Source: JACVRW01 sp963814095 (GTDB taxonomy: Bacteria > Actinomycetota > Thermoleophilia > Solirubrobacterales > Thermoleophilaceae). From it: DNA of 64,000 nt. This document shows positions 34,008 to 42,514 of the stretch, one piece after another; within the stretch, counting starts at the first letter, position 1, and each line of letters opens with the position of its first letter. Location: contig CAWFBT010000027.1 in NCBI GenBank assembly GCA_963814095.1, positions 186,001-250,000 on the forward strand. Direction: 5' to 3'. Below the pieces are notes generated by a model. The model was not told the DNA's origin, did not search any database, and worked only from the letters and a program-made list of their open reading frames with translations. The position numbers and the translations under genes are program-made.

Positions 34008-34643
34008 ATGCTCCGAAGAGTGCTCGCAACCTCAGCGGCCTGCTCGCTCGGCGGCCTCTGGCTCGCCGGCGGCTGGGCGTCCGCCGCTGTGCCGCACACG
34101 GTTCTGCCCGGGGAGAGCCTGTGGTCGATCTCCGCGGCCAACGGACTGAGCGTCGACTCGCTCGCGGCCTATAACGGGCTGGCGGGCGACGCGGGTCTCA
34201 TGGCCGGCACGACGATCAACGTGCCGGCCCTCGGGGAGAGCGGCGCGACGGCCTCGGTCACTGCCGCGCCCGCGGCTCCAGCCCTGGGGATGAGCCCGGT
34301 CTCGTCGCCGTACGGCGACCTGTATCTGACGCCCGCGGCGGCCCAGGGCTGGAACGCGATGCGCGCGGAGGCGCTCAGCGCCTACGGCATCGACCTCTAT
34401 CCGGGCGGGCCCGCATCGGCGTTTCGCACCTACGCGCAGCAGGCGCAGCTCTACCAGGCATTCCTCGACGGGCTCGGCGAGCCCGCCAACCCGCCGGGTA
34501 CCTCCTCACACGAGCTGGGCACGGCCGTGGACGTGCCGACGCTCGGGATGCGCTCCGTGATCGACCAGATCGGCTGGAAGTACGGCTGGGGCAAGGCGCA
34601 CGCGCCCGGCGAGTGGTGGCACGTCGACTACGTCGGCGGCTGA
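34008..34643 (+). CDS. LysM domain plus VanY-type D-Ala-D-Ala carboxypeptidase, secreted
   Basis: The 211-residue protein has a signal peptide (TSAACSLGGLWLAGGWASA). A LysM domain follows (VPHTVLPGESLWSISAANGLSVDSLAAYNGL, about 28-73) that binds peptidoglycan. The M15-type peptidase domain has a SAFRTYAQQAQLYQAF helix, the zinc motif SSHELGTAVDV and GEWWHVDY. All the zinc ligands (His, Asp, His) and the catalytic Glu are there. It probably trims stem peptides. ATG at 34008; it converges on thiI with seven bases between. Confidence 0.92.
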   Translation: MLRRVLATSAACSLGGLWLAGGWASAAVPHTVLPGESLWSISAANGLSVDSLAAYNGLAGDAGLMAGTTINVPALGESGATASVTAAPAAPALGMSPVSSPYGDLYLTPAAAQGWNAMRAEALSAYGIDLYPGGPASAFRTYAQQAQLYQAFLDGLGEPANPPGTSSHELGTAVDVPTLGMRSVIDQIGWKYGWGKAHAPGEWWHVDYVGG

Positions 34644-34650
34644 GGCCCGG

Positions 34651-35850
34651 TCAGGCCGGCGTCAGGACGGGCTGCTCCTCCTCGAGGCGCGGCCGGTAGA
34701 GCTGGGCCGACTCGACGAGGCCGTCGACCATGTCCTCGATGTCGGCCATGCGCTCGATCTGACGTAGGTCGGCGGAGTGGCCGCGGGTCACGGCGAGCCG
34801 TGACGAGAAGAGCTGACAGCAGTCCTCGTCGGGCAGGATCGAGATGTCGTAGGTGCCGAGCTGCTTCGCGACCTCGACGATCTCCGCCTTGTCGCGGTCG
34901 ATCAGCGGTCGCAGCAGCGGCAGCTCCGCCGCCTCCTCGACCACGGCGAGGTTGTGGAGCGTCTGCGAGGCGACCTGTCCGAGCGAGTCGCCCGTCACGA
35001 GCGCCTCGGCGCCCTCGCGGCGAGCGAGCGCGGAGGCCACCTTGACCATCAGCCGCCGTTGCGAGAGCACCTGGAGCCGGCCGGCACCCGCCGTAGCGAG
35101 CCGGCGCTGAGCGGGGCCGAAGGAGACGACGAACATGCGCGAGCCGCCCTGGAAGCGGTTGAGCCGCCCGACGAGCGCGTAGGCCTTGTAGATCGACTCG
35201 GGGCCGGTGAAGGGCCGGCCCGAGAAGTGCAGGAAGTCGCAGCGCAGCCCGCGCTTCATCATCCGGTAGGCCGCCACCGGCGAGTCGAGCCCGCCCGACA
35301 GCAGGACGAGGGCGCGCCCGCTCGAGCCGACCGGCAGCCCGCCCGCGCCGCGCAGGCGCTCGCAGGAAACGAGCATCTCCTTGTGATCGACCTCGACGTG
35401 GAGCTCGAGGTCCGGCGCGGAAAGGTCGACCTCGAGCCCGAGCCGCAGCCGCACGGCGTCTCCGAGCACGCGCGACAGCTCCATCGAGCGCAGCGGATAG
35501 CGCTTGTCGCGCCGCCGCGGCCGGACCGCGAAGGTGCGCCCCGGGCGCCCGCGCAGCAGCGACACGGCGGCGTCGGCCGCGGCGGACGGATCGCGCTCGC
35601 AGCGCAGGCCCGGCTGCACCACGCTCACGCCCGGCAGCGCCAGACAGCGCTCGACGAGCGTCTCCTGCGGCTCAGCGCCCGTCACGATGAGGACGCCGCC
35701 GCGGCGGCGGACCTCGATCGGCCCGAGGTCGCCGGCCAGGCGGCGCAGATTGCGCTCGAGCACGGCGACGAATGAGGGCCGGTTGCGGCCCTTCAGTGCC
35801 ATCTCGCCGTACTTGAGCAGTACGCAGCGCTCCGCGCGCAGGTCCTCCAT
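34651..35850 (-). CDS. thiI: tRNA 4-thiouridine synthetase ThiI (no rhodanese domain)
   Basis: Thiolates U8 of tRNA and in some bacteria feeds sulfur into thiamine thiazole. The ATG at 35848-35850 opens an N-terminal ferredoxin-like domain, then THUMP, then the PP-loop pyrophosphatase domain with LVLLSGGLDSPVAAY and VTGDSLGQVASQTL. 399 residues; the protein ends without the C-terminal rhodanese domain of the E. coli enzyme, as in Thermotoga-like ThiI. The frame stays open upstream to 36777 over the next gene, but that extension is unrelated. Confidence 0.93.
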   Translation of the reverse strand: MEDLRAERCVLLKYGEMALKGRNRPSFVAVLERNLRRLAGDLGPIEVRRRGGVLIVTGAEPQETLVERCLALPGVSVVQPGLRCERDPSAAADAAVSLLRGRPGRTFAVRPRRRDKRYPLRSMELSRVLGDAVRLRLGLEVDLSAPDLELHVEVDHKEMLVSCERLRGAGGLPVGSSGRALVLLSGGLDSPVAAYRMMKRGLRCDFLHFSGRPFTGPESIYKAYALVGRLNRFQGGSRMFVVSFGPAQRRLATAGAGRLQVLSQRRLMVKVASALARREGAEALVTGDSLGQVASQTLHNLAVVEEAAELPLLRPLIDRDKAEIVEVAKQLGTYDISILPDEDCCQLFSSRLAVTRGHSADLRQIERMADIEDMVDGLVESAQLYRPRLEEEQPVLTPA

Positions 35851-35969
35851 GGGCAGAAGGAAAGTAGCGCGTGGATAGGCATATCTCGACCCCGAATTGC
35901 CCGGCGTCGTGCGGGCGCATACGCCGAGGTGGGCAGGCGGCTCGCTCCGCTTCAGGCGGAGATAGTCAG

Positions 35970-36563
35970 CTACTCCTCGTCGTCCTCGTAGAGGGACTCG
36001 CGCGCGAGCTCGGCGCCGCGCGGTCCGTACAGCCGCACCTCGATGTAGTCGCCCGTGAAGGCGTCGATGGAGACGAGCGTGAAGCGATTGTCGACGAGCT
36101 CGCACTGGTCGGTGCTGTCCGGCCCGAGCTCCGTGGTCACGACCGCCCCGTTCGACACGAGGGCGATGCCCCAGACGAGCGTGATCACGCCGCGGCGCCC
36201 CTGGGTGCCGCGCCAGTGCCCGATCTCGTAGTCGGACAGGTCGAGTGACCAGTCCGGGTTGAGATCCGCGGTCTCCTCGGTGAAGTCGGCCTGGGCCATG
36301 AAATCGGTGGCCTGGGCGCCCTCGTGCTCGCGCGTGTAGGAGACGAAGCCGAACCACTCGCCGCCGTCCGCCACCGGGGCGGTGGCGGGGACGTAGGTGC
36401 GGCCCTCCCAGGTGCGGTCCGGGAACCAGGCGATCTCGCCGATCTCGGACTCGCACTTGGCCCTGAACTGCTCCGCGAGCGCCTCCCCCCAGCGCCCGTA
36501 GGGCAGCGGCTCCTGGGGCGGCTCGGCGGCGAACAGCGGTATCTGTCGGGTTGTCGGCGGCAC
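35970..36563 (-). CDS. Conserved-looking protein of unknown function
   Basis: No family recognised. From the GTG at 36561-36563 it encodes 197 residues without signal peptide or membrane segment. It is tryptophan-rich and acidic (GRWGEALAEQFRAK, EIAWFPDRTWEGRTYVP, EWFGFVSYTREH), ending in RESLYEDDEE. The start lies 14 bases after galT on the same strand, so it may be cotranscribed with it. The 119 bases between it and thiI (35851-35969) hold nothing I can identify. Confidence 0.65.
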   Translation of the reverse strand: MPPTTRQIPLFAAEPPQEPLPYGRWGEALAEQFRAKCESEIGEIAWFPDRTWEGRTYVPATAPVADGGEWFGFVSYTREHEGAQATDFMAQADFTEETADLNPDWSLDLSDYEIGHWRGTQGRRGVITLVWGIALVSNGAVVTTELGPDSTDQCELVDNRFTLVSIDAFTGDYIEVRLYGPRGAELARESLYEDDEE

Positions 36564-36577
36564 GGCGCGCGAGGACG

Positions 36578-37567
36578 CTACACGCTGGCGGCGCGCAGCT
36601 GCTCCGCCGCGGCCTCGGGCGCGAGGACGTTGAGATGCACGCCGGTGCCGATCTCGAGGCCGGCGAGTTGCGCGAGCCTGGGCATGATCTCGATGCGCCA
36701 GCAGAAGCGCTCGGCGTCGCGCGGCGCGGTGCGCACCCACATGTTGAGCGGCGGCAGTGTGCCGAGCGTCGCGCCAAGCCGGCGCAGCGTCTCGTTCAGG
36801 AGGCGACCGCCGAGCGGCCCGTCGTCGGAGAAGCGCGGCGCCGGGCGCCGCGGCACGATCTGGAGGTGGAAGGGCACGCGCGCCGAGAACGGGCAGAGCG
36901 CCACCGCCTCGTCGTCGATCGCGACGATCCGCTCACCGCGCCGGACCTCCTCCTGGAGCACGTCCTCGAGCAGATTGCGGCCCTGGGTGCGATCGGAGTA
37001 AGCCGTGAAGCGCTCGCGCTCGCGCGCCACCTGGGCGGGCACGAACGGGAGCGCGTAGAGCTGGGCGTGCGTGTGCGGCAGCGACGCGCCCGCCTCCTTC
37101 CCCTCGTTGACGATGATGTGGACATAGGCCGCGGCGGAGTGCGCGCGCATGCGCTCGCGCCACACCGACATCGCCGTCTCCACCTGCTCGGGCGTGAGCT
37201 CGGCGAGCGAGCTGACGGCGTCGGGTGCGTTGACGATCACCTCGTGCGCTCCGTTGGCCGGCCGGGTTGCGAACAGGTCGGGCTCGCCGCGGCCGCCCGC
37301 GAGCGGGTCGCCGCTGCCGTTCTGCTCGCCGGGTGCCAGCGCGGGGTAGAGGTTCGGTACGACGCGCACGCGCCAGCTCCCGTCTTCGCGGAGCGCATAG
37401 ACCTCGGGCGGGGTCTGATCCTCGTGGCCGGCGGCGAATGGGTCACGCTCGCGGTCGATCGGCGGCCGCGGCGCCACGTCCAGGAACGCGCCCGGGCGCG
37501 AGCCGCGCTCGCCGGCGACGATCACCCTTAGCCCCGACAGCGGGTCGATGCGCAGCTCGGGGCTCAG
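36578..37567 (-). CDS. galT: Galactose-1-phosphate uridylyltransferase (probable CTG start)
   Basis: Leloir pathway enzyme exchanging UDP between glucose and galactose phosphates. The family motifs include VIVAGERGSRPGAF, FAAGHEDQTPPEVY, VVPNLYPAL, the active-site region EAGASLPHTHAQLYALP, and RFCWRIEIMPRL near the end. The first ATG/GTG in frame (GTG 37525) would cut off ELRIDPLSGLR, which is conserved at GalT N-termini. The CTG at 37565-37567, overlapping the upstream stop as CTGA with GGAG eight bases before, restores it. 329 residues with that start. No galK or galE is nearby. Confidence 0.85.
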   Translation of the reverse strand: MSPELRIDPLSGLRVIVAGERGSRPGAFLDVAPRPPIDRERDPFAAGHEDQTPPEVYALREDGSWRVRVVPNLYPALAPGEQNGSGDPLAGGRGEPDLFATRPANGAHEVIVNAPDAVSSLAELTPEQVETAMSVWRERMRAHSAAAYVHIIVNEGKEAGASLPHTHAQLYALPFVPAQVARERERFTAYSDRTQGRNLLEDVLQEEVRRGERIVAIDDEAVALCPFSARVPFHLQIVPRRPAPRFSDDGPLGGRLLNETLRRLGATLGTLPPLNMWVRTAPRDAERFCWRIEIMPRLAQLAGLEIGTGVHLNVLAPEAAAEQLRAASV

Positions 37568-37986
37568 AGCGTCTTCTCCATGGACACGTGCTCGATGCCC
37601 TCCTCGACGAAGGTCGCGCCGCGCACCTGGTAGCCCTCGCGCAGGTAGAGCTCCTTCGCGTACGTCTGCGCATGCAGCGAGATGGCGTCCGCCTCCGCGG
37701 CGCGCGCGAGGCGATCGGCCTCGCGCAGGATCGCGGCCGCCACGCCGTCGCCGCGCCGGTCGGGCTCGACCGCCAGTCGCCCGAGGCGAGCGACCCCGGC
37801 GCGGAACAGGAGGCGGCAGGTGCCGATCACGCGCCCGCCGTCGACAGCGACGATGTGCGTGGCCTCAAAGTCGCGGCCGTCCCGGTCGGCCTCGAACGAC
37901 ACGCCCTGCTCCTCACAGAAGACACGCTCGCGCAGCTCGAGCGCGGCGGCGAGCTCGTCGTCGGTTAGGACTTCGCGGACCTCCAC
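37564..37986 (-). CDS. GNAT-family N-acetyltransferase (ElaA/YjcF-like)
   Basis: The 140-residue protein starts VREVLTDDELAAALELRERVFCEEQGVS, typical for the ElaA/YjcF group. RLGRLAVEPDRRGDGVAAAILREADRLAR is the acetyl-CoA loop and ISLHAQTYAKELYLREGY the C-terminal signature. The GTG at 37984-37986 has GGAG five bases upstream. The TGA at 37564-37566 overlaps the galT CTG. It follows the TlpA-like gene by 10 bases, in one operon. Confidence 0.82.
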   Translation of the reverse strand: MEVREVLTDDELAAALELRERVFCEEQGVSFEADRDGRDFEATHIVAVDGGRVIGTCRLLFRAGVARLGRLAVEPDRRGDGVAAAILREADRLARAAEADAISLHAQTYAKELYLREGYQVRGATFVEEGIEHVSMEKTL

Positions 37987-37996
37987 GGGCGCTCCG

Positions 37997-38518
37997 TCAG
38001 CGAGCGTAGCGGTCTATGTCCGCGGCGAGCTTGCCCTCGTCCGAGTAGCCGCCCTGGTGAACGTAGGCGAGCTCGCCCTTGGAGTCGTAGAAGGCCGTGG
38101 CGGGAAACGCTTGGACCGCGTTGAAGGACGCCGCTATCTCGAGGTTCGGGTCCTCGAAGTGCGGAAAGTCGACCGGGTAGTCGGCTAGGAAGTCCTCGGC
38201 GTCGCCCTGGTTGTCGTTCGAGTTCACGCCCAGGAACACGATCTTGCCGTCGCGCTTCTTCTGCTGGCTCTGAAAGAAGGGGAACTCGAAGCGGCAGGGC
38301 CCGCACCAGGACGCCCACTTGTTCACCACGACCGGGGTGCCGCGCTCGGAGGCGATCCTCTTCTCGAAGGCGTCGCGACCGCCGTCCAGGAATGTGGGCG
38401 GGGTCGGTGACGGATCCGGTGACGGCGCCGGCTCGTCGTCCGAGCCGCACCCGATCAGCGCTACGAACACGAGAAGAAGCGCGAAGCGGCGCACCCTGCG
38501 AAGGATGGCAGAGCCCAT
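37997..38518 (-). CDS. TlpA-like thioredoxin-fold lipoprotein
   Basis: A membrane-anchored thiol-disulfide protein. The signal peptide (FALLLVFVALIGC) ends in a lipobox with Cys24 and is followed by an Asp/Pro/Ser linker. The thioredoxin domain has VVVNKWASWCGPCRFEFPFF with the CxxC centre, FLGVNSNDNQGDAEDFL, and the cis-Pro loop near AFPATAFYDSKG. 173 residues. It might reduce apocytochrome c for the Ccm system at 51-53 kb; that is inference from family only. Confidence 0.9.
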   Translation of the reverse strand: MGSAILRRVRRFALLLVFVALIGCGSDDEPAPSPDPSPTPPTFLDGGRDAFEKRIASERGTPVVVNKWASWCGPCRFEFPFFQSQQKKRDGKIVFLGVNSNDNQGDAEDFLADYPVDFPHFEDPNLEIAASFNAVQAFPATAFYDSKGELAYVHQGGYSDEGKLAADIDRYAR

Positions 38519-38572
38519 TTGGGCTTTCGTGTGCTGTAATGGTCCTTGCCGCCGTCCACCTAGGACTTGGCA

Positions 38573-38608
38573 TGTCGCCGCTCGCGGGAAGTTTTGAGAG
38601 CGGCGACA
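38573..38608 (+). promoter_or_regulatory. Stable stem-loop in the leader of the helicase gene
   Basis: An 11-base perfect stem (38573-38583 with 38598-38608) and a 14-base loop lie in the 163-base region before the helicase start. No T-run follows and no known riboswitch consensus is seen. It may be a leader control element or a terminator for upstream antisense transcription. Confidence 0.45.
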
Positions 38609-38681
38609 CGACGGGCGGCCCCGCTGGGTCTCGACGCCTCAGCTCGGCCCGTCCCCCTTACCGAGAAGCGCCTGATCCCCT

Positions 38682-41204
38682 GTGGCTGAAACAAGCTCCG
38701 TGGCTGAAGCCTCGCCGGTCCCCGGCGACGACCTGAAGCGCGCCGAAGAATTTGCGCGCGAGCCCTTCGTGCTCGAAGGGGAGGACGCGGCGCTGGCGCT
38801 CGCGCGCGGCACGGCCCGGCGCAGCGCGCTCGATTCAGCGCTCGCGGAGGTCGACGGCGGCCGCTCGGAGCCGTCGGTCGACTGGCGCCGGCACTACTCC
38901 TTGATGCTCGGCCTCGAGCGGCTCCTGTCAGAGGAGGAGCCGCATCTCGTGGACGGCACGAAGCTGTCCGCCCATCAGGTCGATGCTCTGTCCGGCACGC
39001 TGATCGCGCTCACGACCGAGCTGCAGCTGTCCCGTAACGGCCGCCACGCGGCGACCTCGGAGGAGCTCCACACGGGCGAGGTCGAGCTCGAGGGCGACGA
39101 GCTTCCGGACGAGGAGCCGCTCGACTGGGATCCGGATGAGGAGGCCGAGGAGGAGGCCGCGAGCGAGGCACAGCTCGAGGATCCGGGGGCGGCGCGGCGC
39201 TTCTGGTTCGAGCATGCGACCGGCGCCGGCAAGACCGTCGCCGCGCTCGGCTTCGTCGAGGCCTCGCGCACCGGCGGCATCCTGATCCTCACCCACCGCC
39301 GCAACCTCGTCGACCAGTTCTTGGGCGAGCTGCGCGACCGCGGCTACAAGGACCGCATCGCGGGGCCGCTCCTGAAGAACGGGAAGGGCGAGCCGCCCGC
39401 CGGCGGCCCGGTCACGGTCGAGACCTACCAGTGGTTCGTGCGCAACGCCGGCAAGGTGTCGGACGCGTACACGATCGTCATCTGCGACGAGGCCCACACG
39501 GCGCTCGGCGAGAAGACGAGCGCGGCGATCCGCCAGTGGGTTGGTCCCGTGTTCGTAGGCATGACGGCCACCGGCGCCTTGATCGCGCGCCACGTCACCG
39601 ACCTCTTCCCGACCCAGACCTCGCGCTTCGACCTCGCTCAGGCGGCCCGGCGCGGCGTGATCGCGCCGCTGCGCTGCGTGCGCATCCCGCCGGGTGTGGG
39701 CGTTCGCTCGATCTCCAAGGTGCCGCTGCGGCGCGGCGAGGTCGACCAGGACTTCGACCAGGAAGAGCTGGCCGCCCTGCTCGACCAGACGCCCTTCAAC
39801 CTCGCCGTCGCCGACCTCTACAAGACGCGCTTCAAGGACCTTCCGGGCGTGGTCTACTCGGCTGGCGTGCGGCACGCGCACAACGTGGCGGACGCCTTCC
39901 GCGAGGCCGGCATCAAGGCAAAGGCCGTCTCGGGTGAGACGCCCAAGCGCGAGCTCACCCGCATCCTGGCTGCCTACGAGAGCGGCGACATCGACGTGCT
40001 CGTCAACGCGCAGCTGCTCGCCGAGGGCTGGAACTCGCCGCGCGCGACGGTCTGCATGCACCTGGCGCCCACGGCCTCGAAGCGGATCTACCAGCAGCGC
40101 GTCGGCCGCGTGACGCGCCGCACGCCGGGCAAGGAGGCGGGCATCGTCGTGGACTTCGTCCACCCGGCCACGCCGAACGACGACCCGGTCGTGACGCTGC
40201 ACTCGCTGCTGGACCGCGACGTCTACCGCGGCGGCGCGATCGTCGTCGGCCCGGTGCGCCGCGGCCGCGGCCGGCGGCTGCGGGTCGAGCGCCGCGTCGT
40301 GCCGGTCACGGCCGACGAGGAGCGGCGCGCGCAGGTCTTCGAGCGCGAGCTCTGGCGCATGGCGGTCGAGCACCTGACCTGGGGACAGCAGCAGGCCTGG
40401 GCGATGCTGGCGGGCGCGCGCGTCGCCTCGAACAACTGGCGGCGCGCCAAGGCGATGCTGCACTTCGACTCGACCGGCGAGCTGCGCCGGATCTTCCTGA
40501 TCACCTGCCTGCGCCGCAACCGCAACACGCAGCTGCGCCTCCGGGCGCTCTCCGAGGTCGGCAACCTGCGCGATCCCGAGGCGTTCGACGACGCCGTCGA
40601 GATCGTCGGCAGCTGGTCGCGCGACGAGCGCCGCGAGGGCGTGAAGCTGCTGCTGCAGGCGCTGACCGAGAAGCAGATCGGGCGCCGCGACCAGGCCGCG
40701 CGCTGGCTCTGGCACCTGGCCGAGTACTCGCGCGAGGTGCACGAGGAGTACGCCGTGCAGCGCTGGCCGGAGACGAAGCGCCTGCTCGGCCTGCTCGTCA
40801 ACTCCGCAGGCGCCGCGCACGCGCGCAACGCGCGCCGGCTCGTGCAAGCGGCGCGCAAGCAGGACCGCCGCCTGTCCGCGGCGCTGCTCGCGGCCGCGCT
40901 CGCGCACACCCCCGAGGCGCAGCAGGTGCTCGACGGCGCGCGCATGCGGATGGCCCGCAAGCCGAGCGCGCTGGCGCGCGAGCTGCTGCGCAACTTCCCC
41001 AAGGGCAAGCGCAAGCGCGGCGGCCGCCGGCGCCGGCGCAAGGGCGGCGGCGGAGACGCCGAGGGCGCGGATGAGGCGGCGGTCGTGCAGGCGACGGGCG
41101 AGGAGACGCCGGAGGCCGACGAGTCCTCCGACAGCGACTCGGATGACGAGCGCGACGACGACGCCGGCGAGCCGGGCGACAGCGAAGAGCGCTCGGCCGC
41201 CTAG
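38682..41204 (+). CDS. Large SF2 DEAH-box helicase with charged insert and tail
   Basis: An 840-residue protein with superfamily 2 motifs: Walker A FEHATGAGKTVAALGF, motif Ia LILTHRRNLVDQF, VICDEAHTAL (DEAH), motif III GMTATG, and motif VI QQRVGRVTRRT. A Glu/Asp-rich insert (about 130-166) precedes Walker A. After the helicase core comes an alpha-helical domain of repeated-looking segments (about 535-770). The tail is Arg/Lys-rich (KGKRKRGGRRRRRKGGGG) and then acidic (SSDSDSDDERDDDAGE). The start is GTG 38682 or GTG 38700; both begin VAE. DNA or RNA role unknown. The stop overlaps mntH in CTAG. Confidence 0.85.
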   Translation: MAETSSVAEASPVPGDDLKRAEEFAREPFVLEGEDAALALARGTARRSALDSALAEVDGGRSEPSVDWRRHYSLMLGLERLLSEEEPHLVDGTKLSAHQVDALSGTLIALTTELQLSRNGRHAATSEELHTGEVELEGDELPDEEPLDWDPDEEAEEEAASEAQLEDPGAARRFWFEHATGAGKTVAALGFVEASRTGGILILTHRRNLVDQFLGELRDRGYKDRIAGPLLKNGKGEPPAGGPVTVETYQWFVRNAGKVSDAYTIVICDEAHTALGEKTSAAIRQWVGPVFVGMTATGALIARHVTDLFPTQTSRFDLAQAARRGVIAPLRCVRIPPGVGVRSISKVPLRRGEVDQDFDQEELAALLDQTPFNLAVADLYKTRFKDLPGVVYSAGVRHAHNVADAFREAGIKAKAVSGETPKRELTRILAAYESGDIDVLVNAQLLAEGWNSPRATVCMHLAPTASKRIYQQRVGRVTRRTPGKEAGIVVDFVHPATPNDDPVVTLHSLLDRDVYRGGAIVVGPVRRGRGRRLRVERRVVPVTADEERRAQVFERELWRMAVEHLTWGQQQAWAMLAGARVASNNWRRAKAMLHFDSTGELRRIFLITCLRRNRNTQLRLRALSEVGNLRDPEAFDDAVEIVGSWSRDERREGVKLLLQALTEKQIGRRDQAARWLWHLAEYSREVHEEYAVQRWPETKRLLGLLVNSAGAAHARNARRLVQAARKQDRRLSAALLAAALAHTPEAQQVLDGARMRMARKPSALARELLRNFPKGKRKRGGRRRRRKGGGGDAEGADEAAVVQATGEETPEADESSDSDSDDERDDDAGEPGDSEERSAA

Positions 41205-42514
41205 CCGAAGAACGTCTCGTACAGCAGGAAGCCGTTCAGCGAGATGATCACCGCCGCCACTGCGGATGCGGCGGCCGTCGTCCAGGACCGGTTGACGAGC
41301 GGTCCCATCAGATCGCGCCGGCGCGTGAGCATGATCATCGGGACGAGCGCGAACGGGATCCCGAACGACAGGATCACCTGGGAGATCACGAGCACCGTGG
41401 TCGTGTTGAGTCCGATCGCCAGCACGACGAGCGCGGGCGCCATCGTGATCGCGCGGCGCAGGAACAGCGGGATGCGCCGCCGCAGGAAGCCCTGCATCAC
41501 GACCTGACCCGCGTAGGTGCCGACGCTCGAGCTCGACAGGCCGGAGGCGAGCAGCGCCACGGCGAAGGCGAGCGCGGCGCCGCCGCCGATGAGCGCGCCG
41601 AGCTCGGAGTGCGCGCCCTCGATCGTGTCGACGAGCGCCCCCCCGTTGTCGTGGAAGAGCTCGGCGGCGACCACCAGCATGCTCAGGTTGATCACGCCCG
41701 CCAGGCCCATCGCGAGCACGACGTCGAGGCGCTGGAAGCGCAGCAGCCGGCGCCGCTCTGCATCCGACGACGTGCGAATGCGACTCTGGGTCAGGGCCGA
41801 GTGCAGGTACACGACGTGCGGCATGACGGTGGCGCCGAGGATGCCCACGGCGAGCAGCAGGCTGTCGGTGCCGTCGAGGCCGGGGATCAGGCCGCCGGCG
41901 ACCCCGCTCACGTCGACGCCGGCGAAGGCCAGGTCGTACGCGAAGCCGAGGAAGACGATGCCGAGCAGCCCGGCGATGGCGAGCTCGAAGCGGCGGTGGC
42001 CGCGCGTCTGGAGCGCGAGGATCGCGAAGGCCACGACGGCGGTCATGAGCCCGGCGACGAACGGCGGCACTCCGAACAGAAGGTTGAGCGCGATCGCTGC
42101 GCCGACGAACTCGGCGAGGTCGGTCGCGATGGCGATCGCCTCGGCCTGCAGCCACAGGCCCCAGGTGACGGGGCGGGGGAAGCTGTCGCGGCATAGCTCC
42201 GGCAGCGTGCGGCCGCTCGCGATGCCGACCTTGGCCGACAGGTACTGCACGAGCATCGCCATCAGGTTGGCCGCGACGATCACCCACACGAGCAGGAAGC
42301 CGAACTTGGCGCCGCCCGAGATGTTGGTGGCGAAGTTGCCGGGATCCACGTAGGCGACCGCCGCCACGAACGCGGGGCCGAGCAGCGGCAGCGCGCTGCG
42401 GATGCGTCCGCGCGAGCGCTCTCGCTCCGCCGGCGCGGGCGGCACCACGACGCCGGGCAGCGGCGGTACGGCGGCGCCCGCTTGCCCGATCTCGAGCTCG
42501 GGAGGCGAGCTCAC
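41201..42514 (-). CDS. mntH: NRAMP-family manganese/divalent metal transporter
   Basis: Proton-coupled import of Mn(II). The 437-residue protein has a Pro-rich N-terminal tail and 11 membrane segments. TM1 carries the metal-binding DPGN (AVAYVDPGNFATNISGG), and TM6 carries ATVMPHVVYLHS with the Met-Pro-His site. LWLQAEAIAIATDLAEFVGAAIALN matches TM3. The GTG start overlaps the mntR stop (GTGA). Co-transcription with a DtxR-family regulator supports manganese rather than iron. Confidence 0.93.
   Translation of the reverse strand: MSSPPELEIGQAGAAVPPLPGVVVPPAPAERERSRGRIRSALPLLGPAFVAAVAYVDPGNFATNISGGAKFGFLLVWVIVAANLMAMLVQYLSAKVGIASGRTLPELCRDSFPRPVTWGLWLQAEAIAIATDLAEFVGAAIALNLLFGVPPFVAGLMTAVVAFAILALQTRGHRRFELAIAGLLGIVFLGFAYDLAFAGVDVSGVAGGLIPGLDGTDSLLLAVGILGATVMPHVVYLHSALTQSRIRTSSDAERRRLLRFQRLDVVLAMGLAGVINLSMLVVAAELFHDNGGALVDTIEGAHSELGALIGGGAALAFAVALLASGLSSSSVGTYAGQVVMQGFLRRRIPLFLRRAITMAPALVVLAIGLNTTTVLVISQVILSFGIPFALVPMIMLTRRRDLMGPLVNRSWTTAAASAVAAVIISLNGFLLYETFFG

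Noticed and set aside
38928..42287. Open frame of over 1100 codons opposite the helicase and across mntH
   Set aside because: Composition is Arg/His/Ala-rich with no motifs; both genes beneath it have clear family motifs in their own frames.
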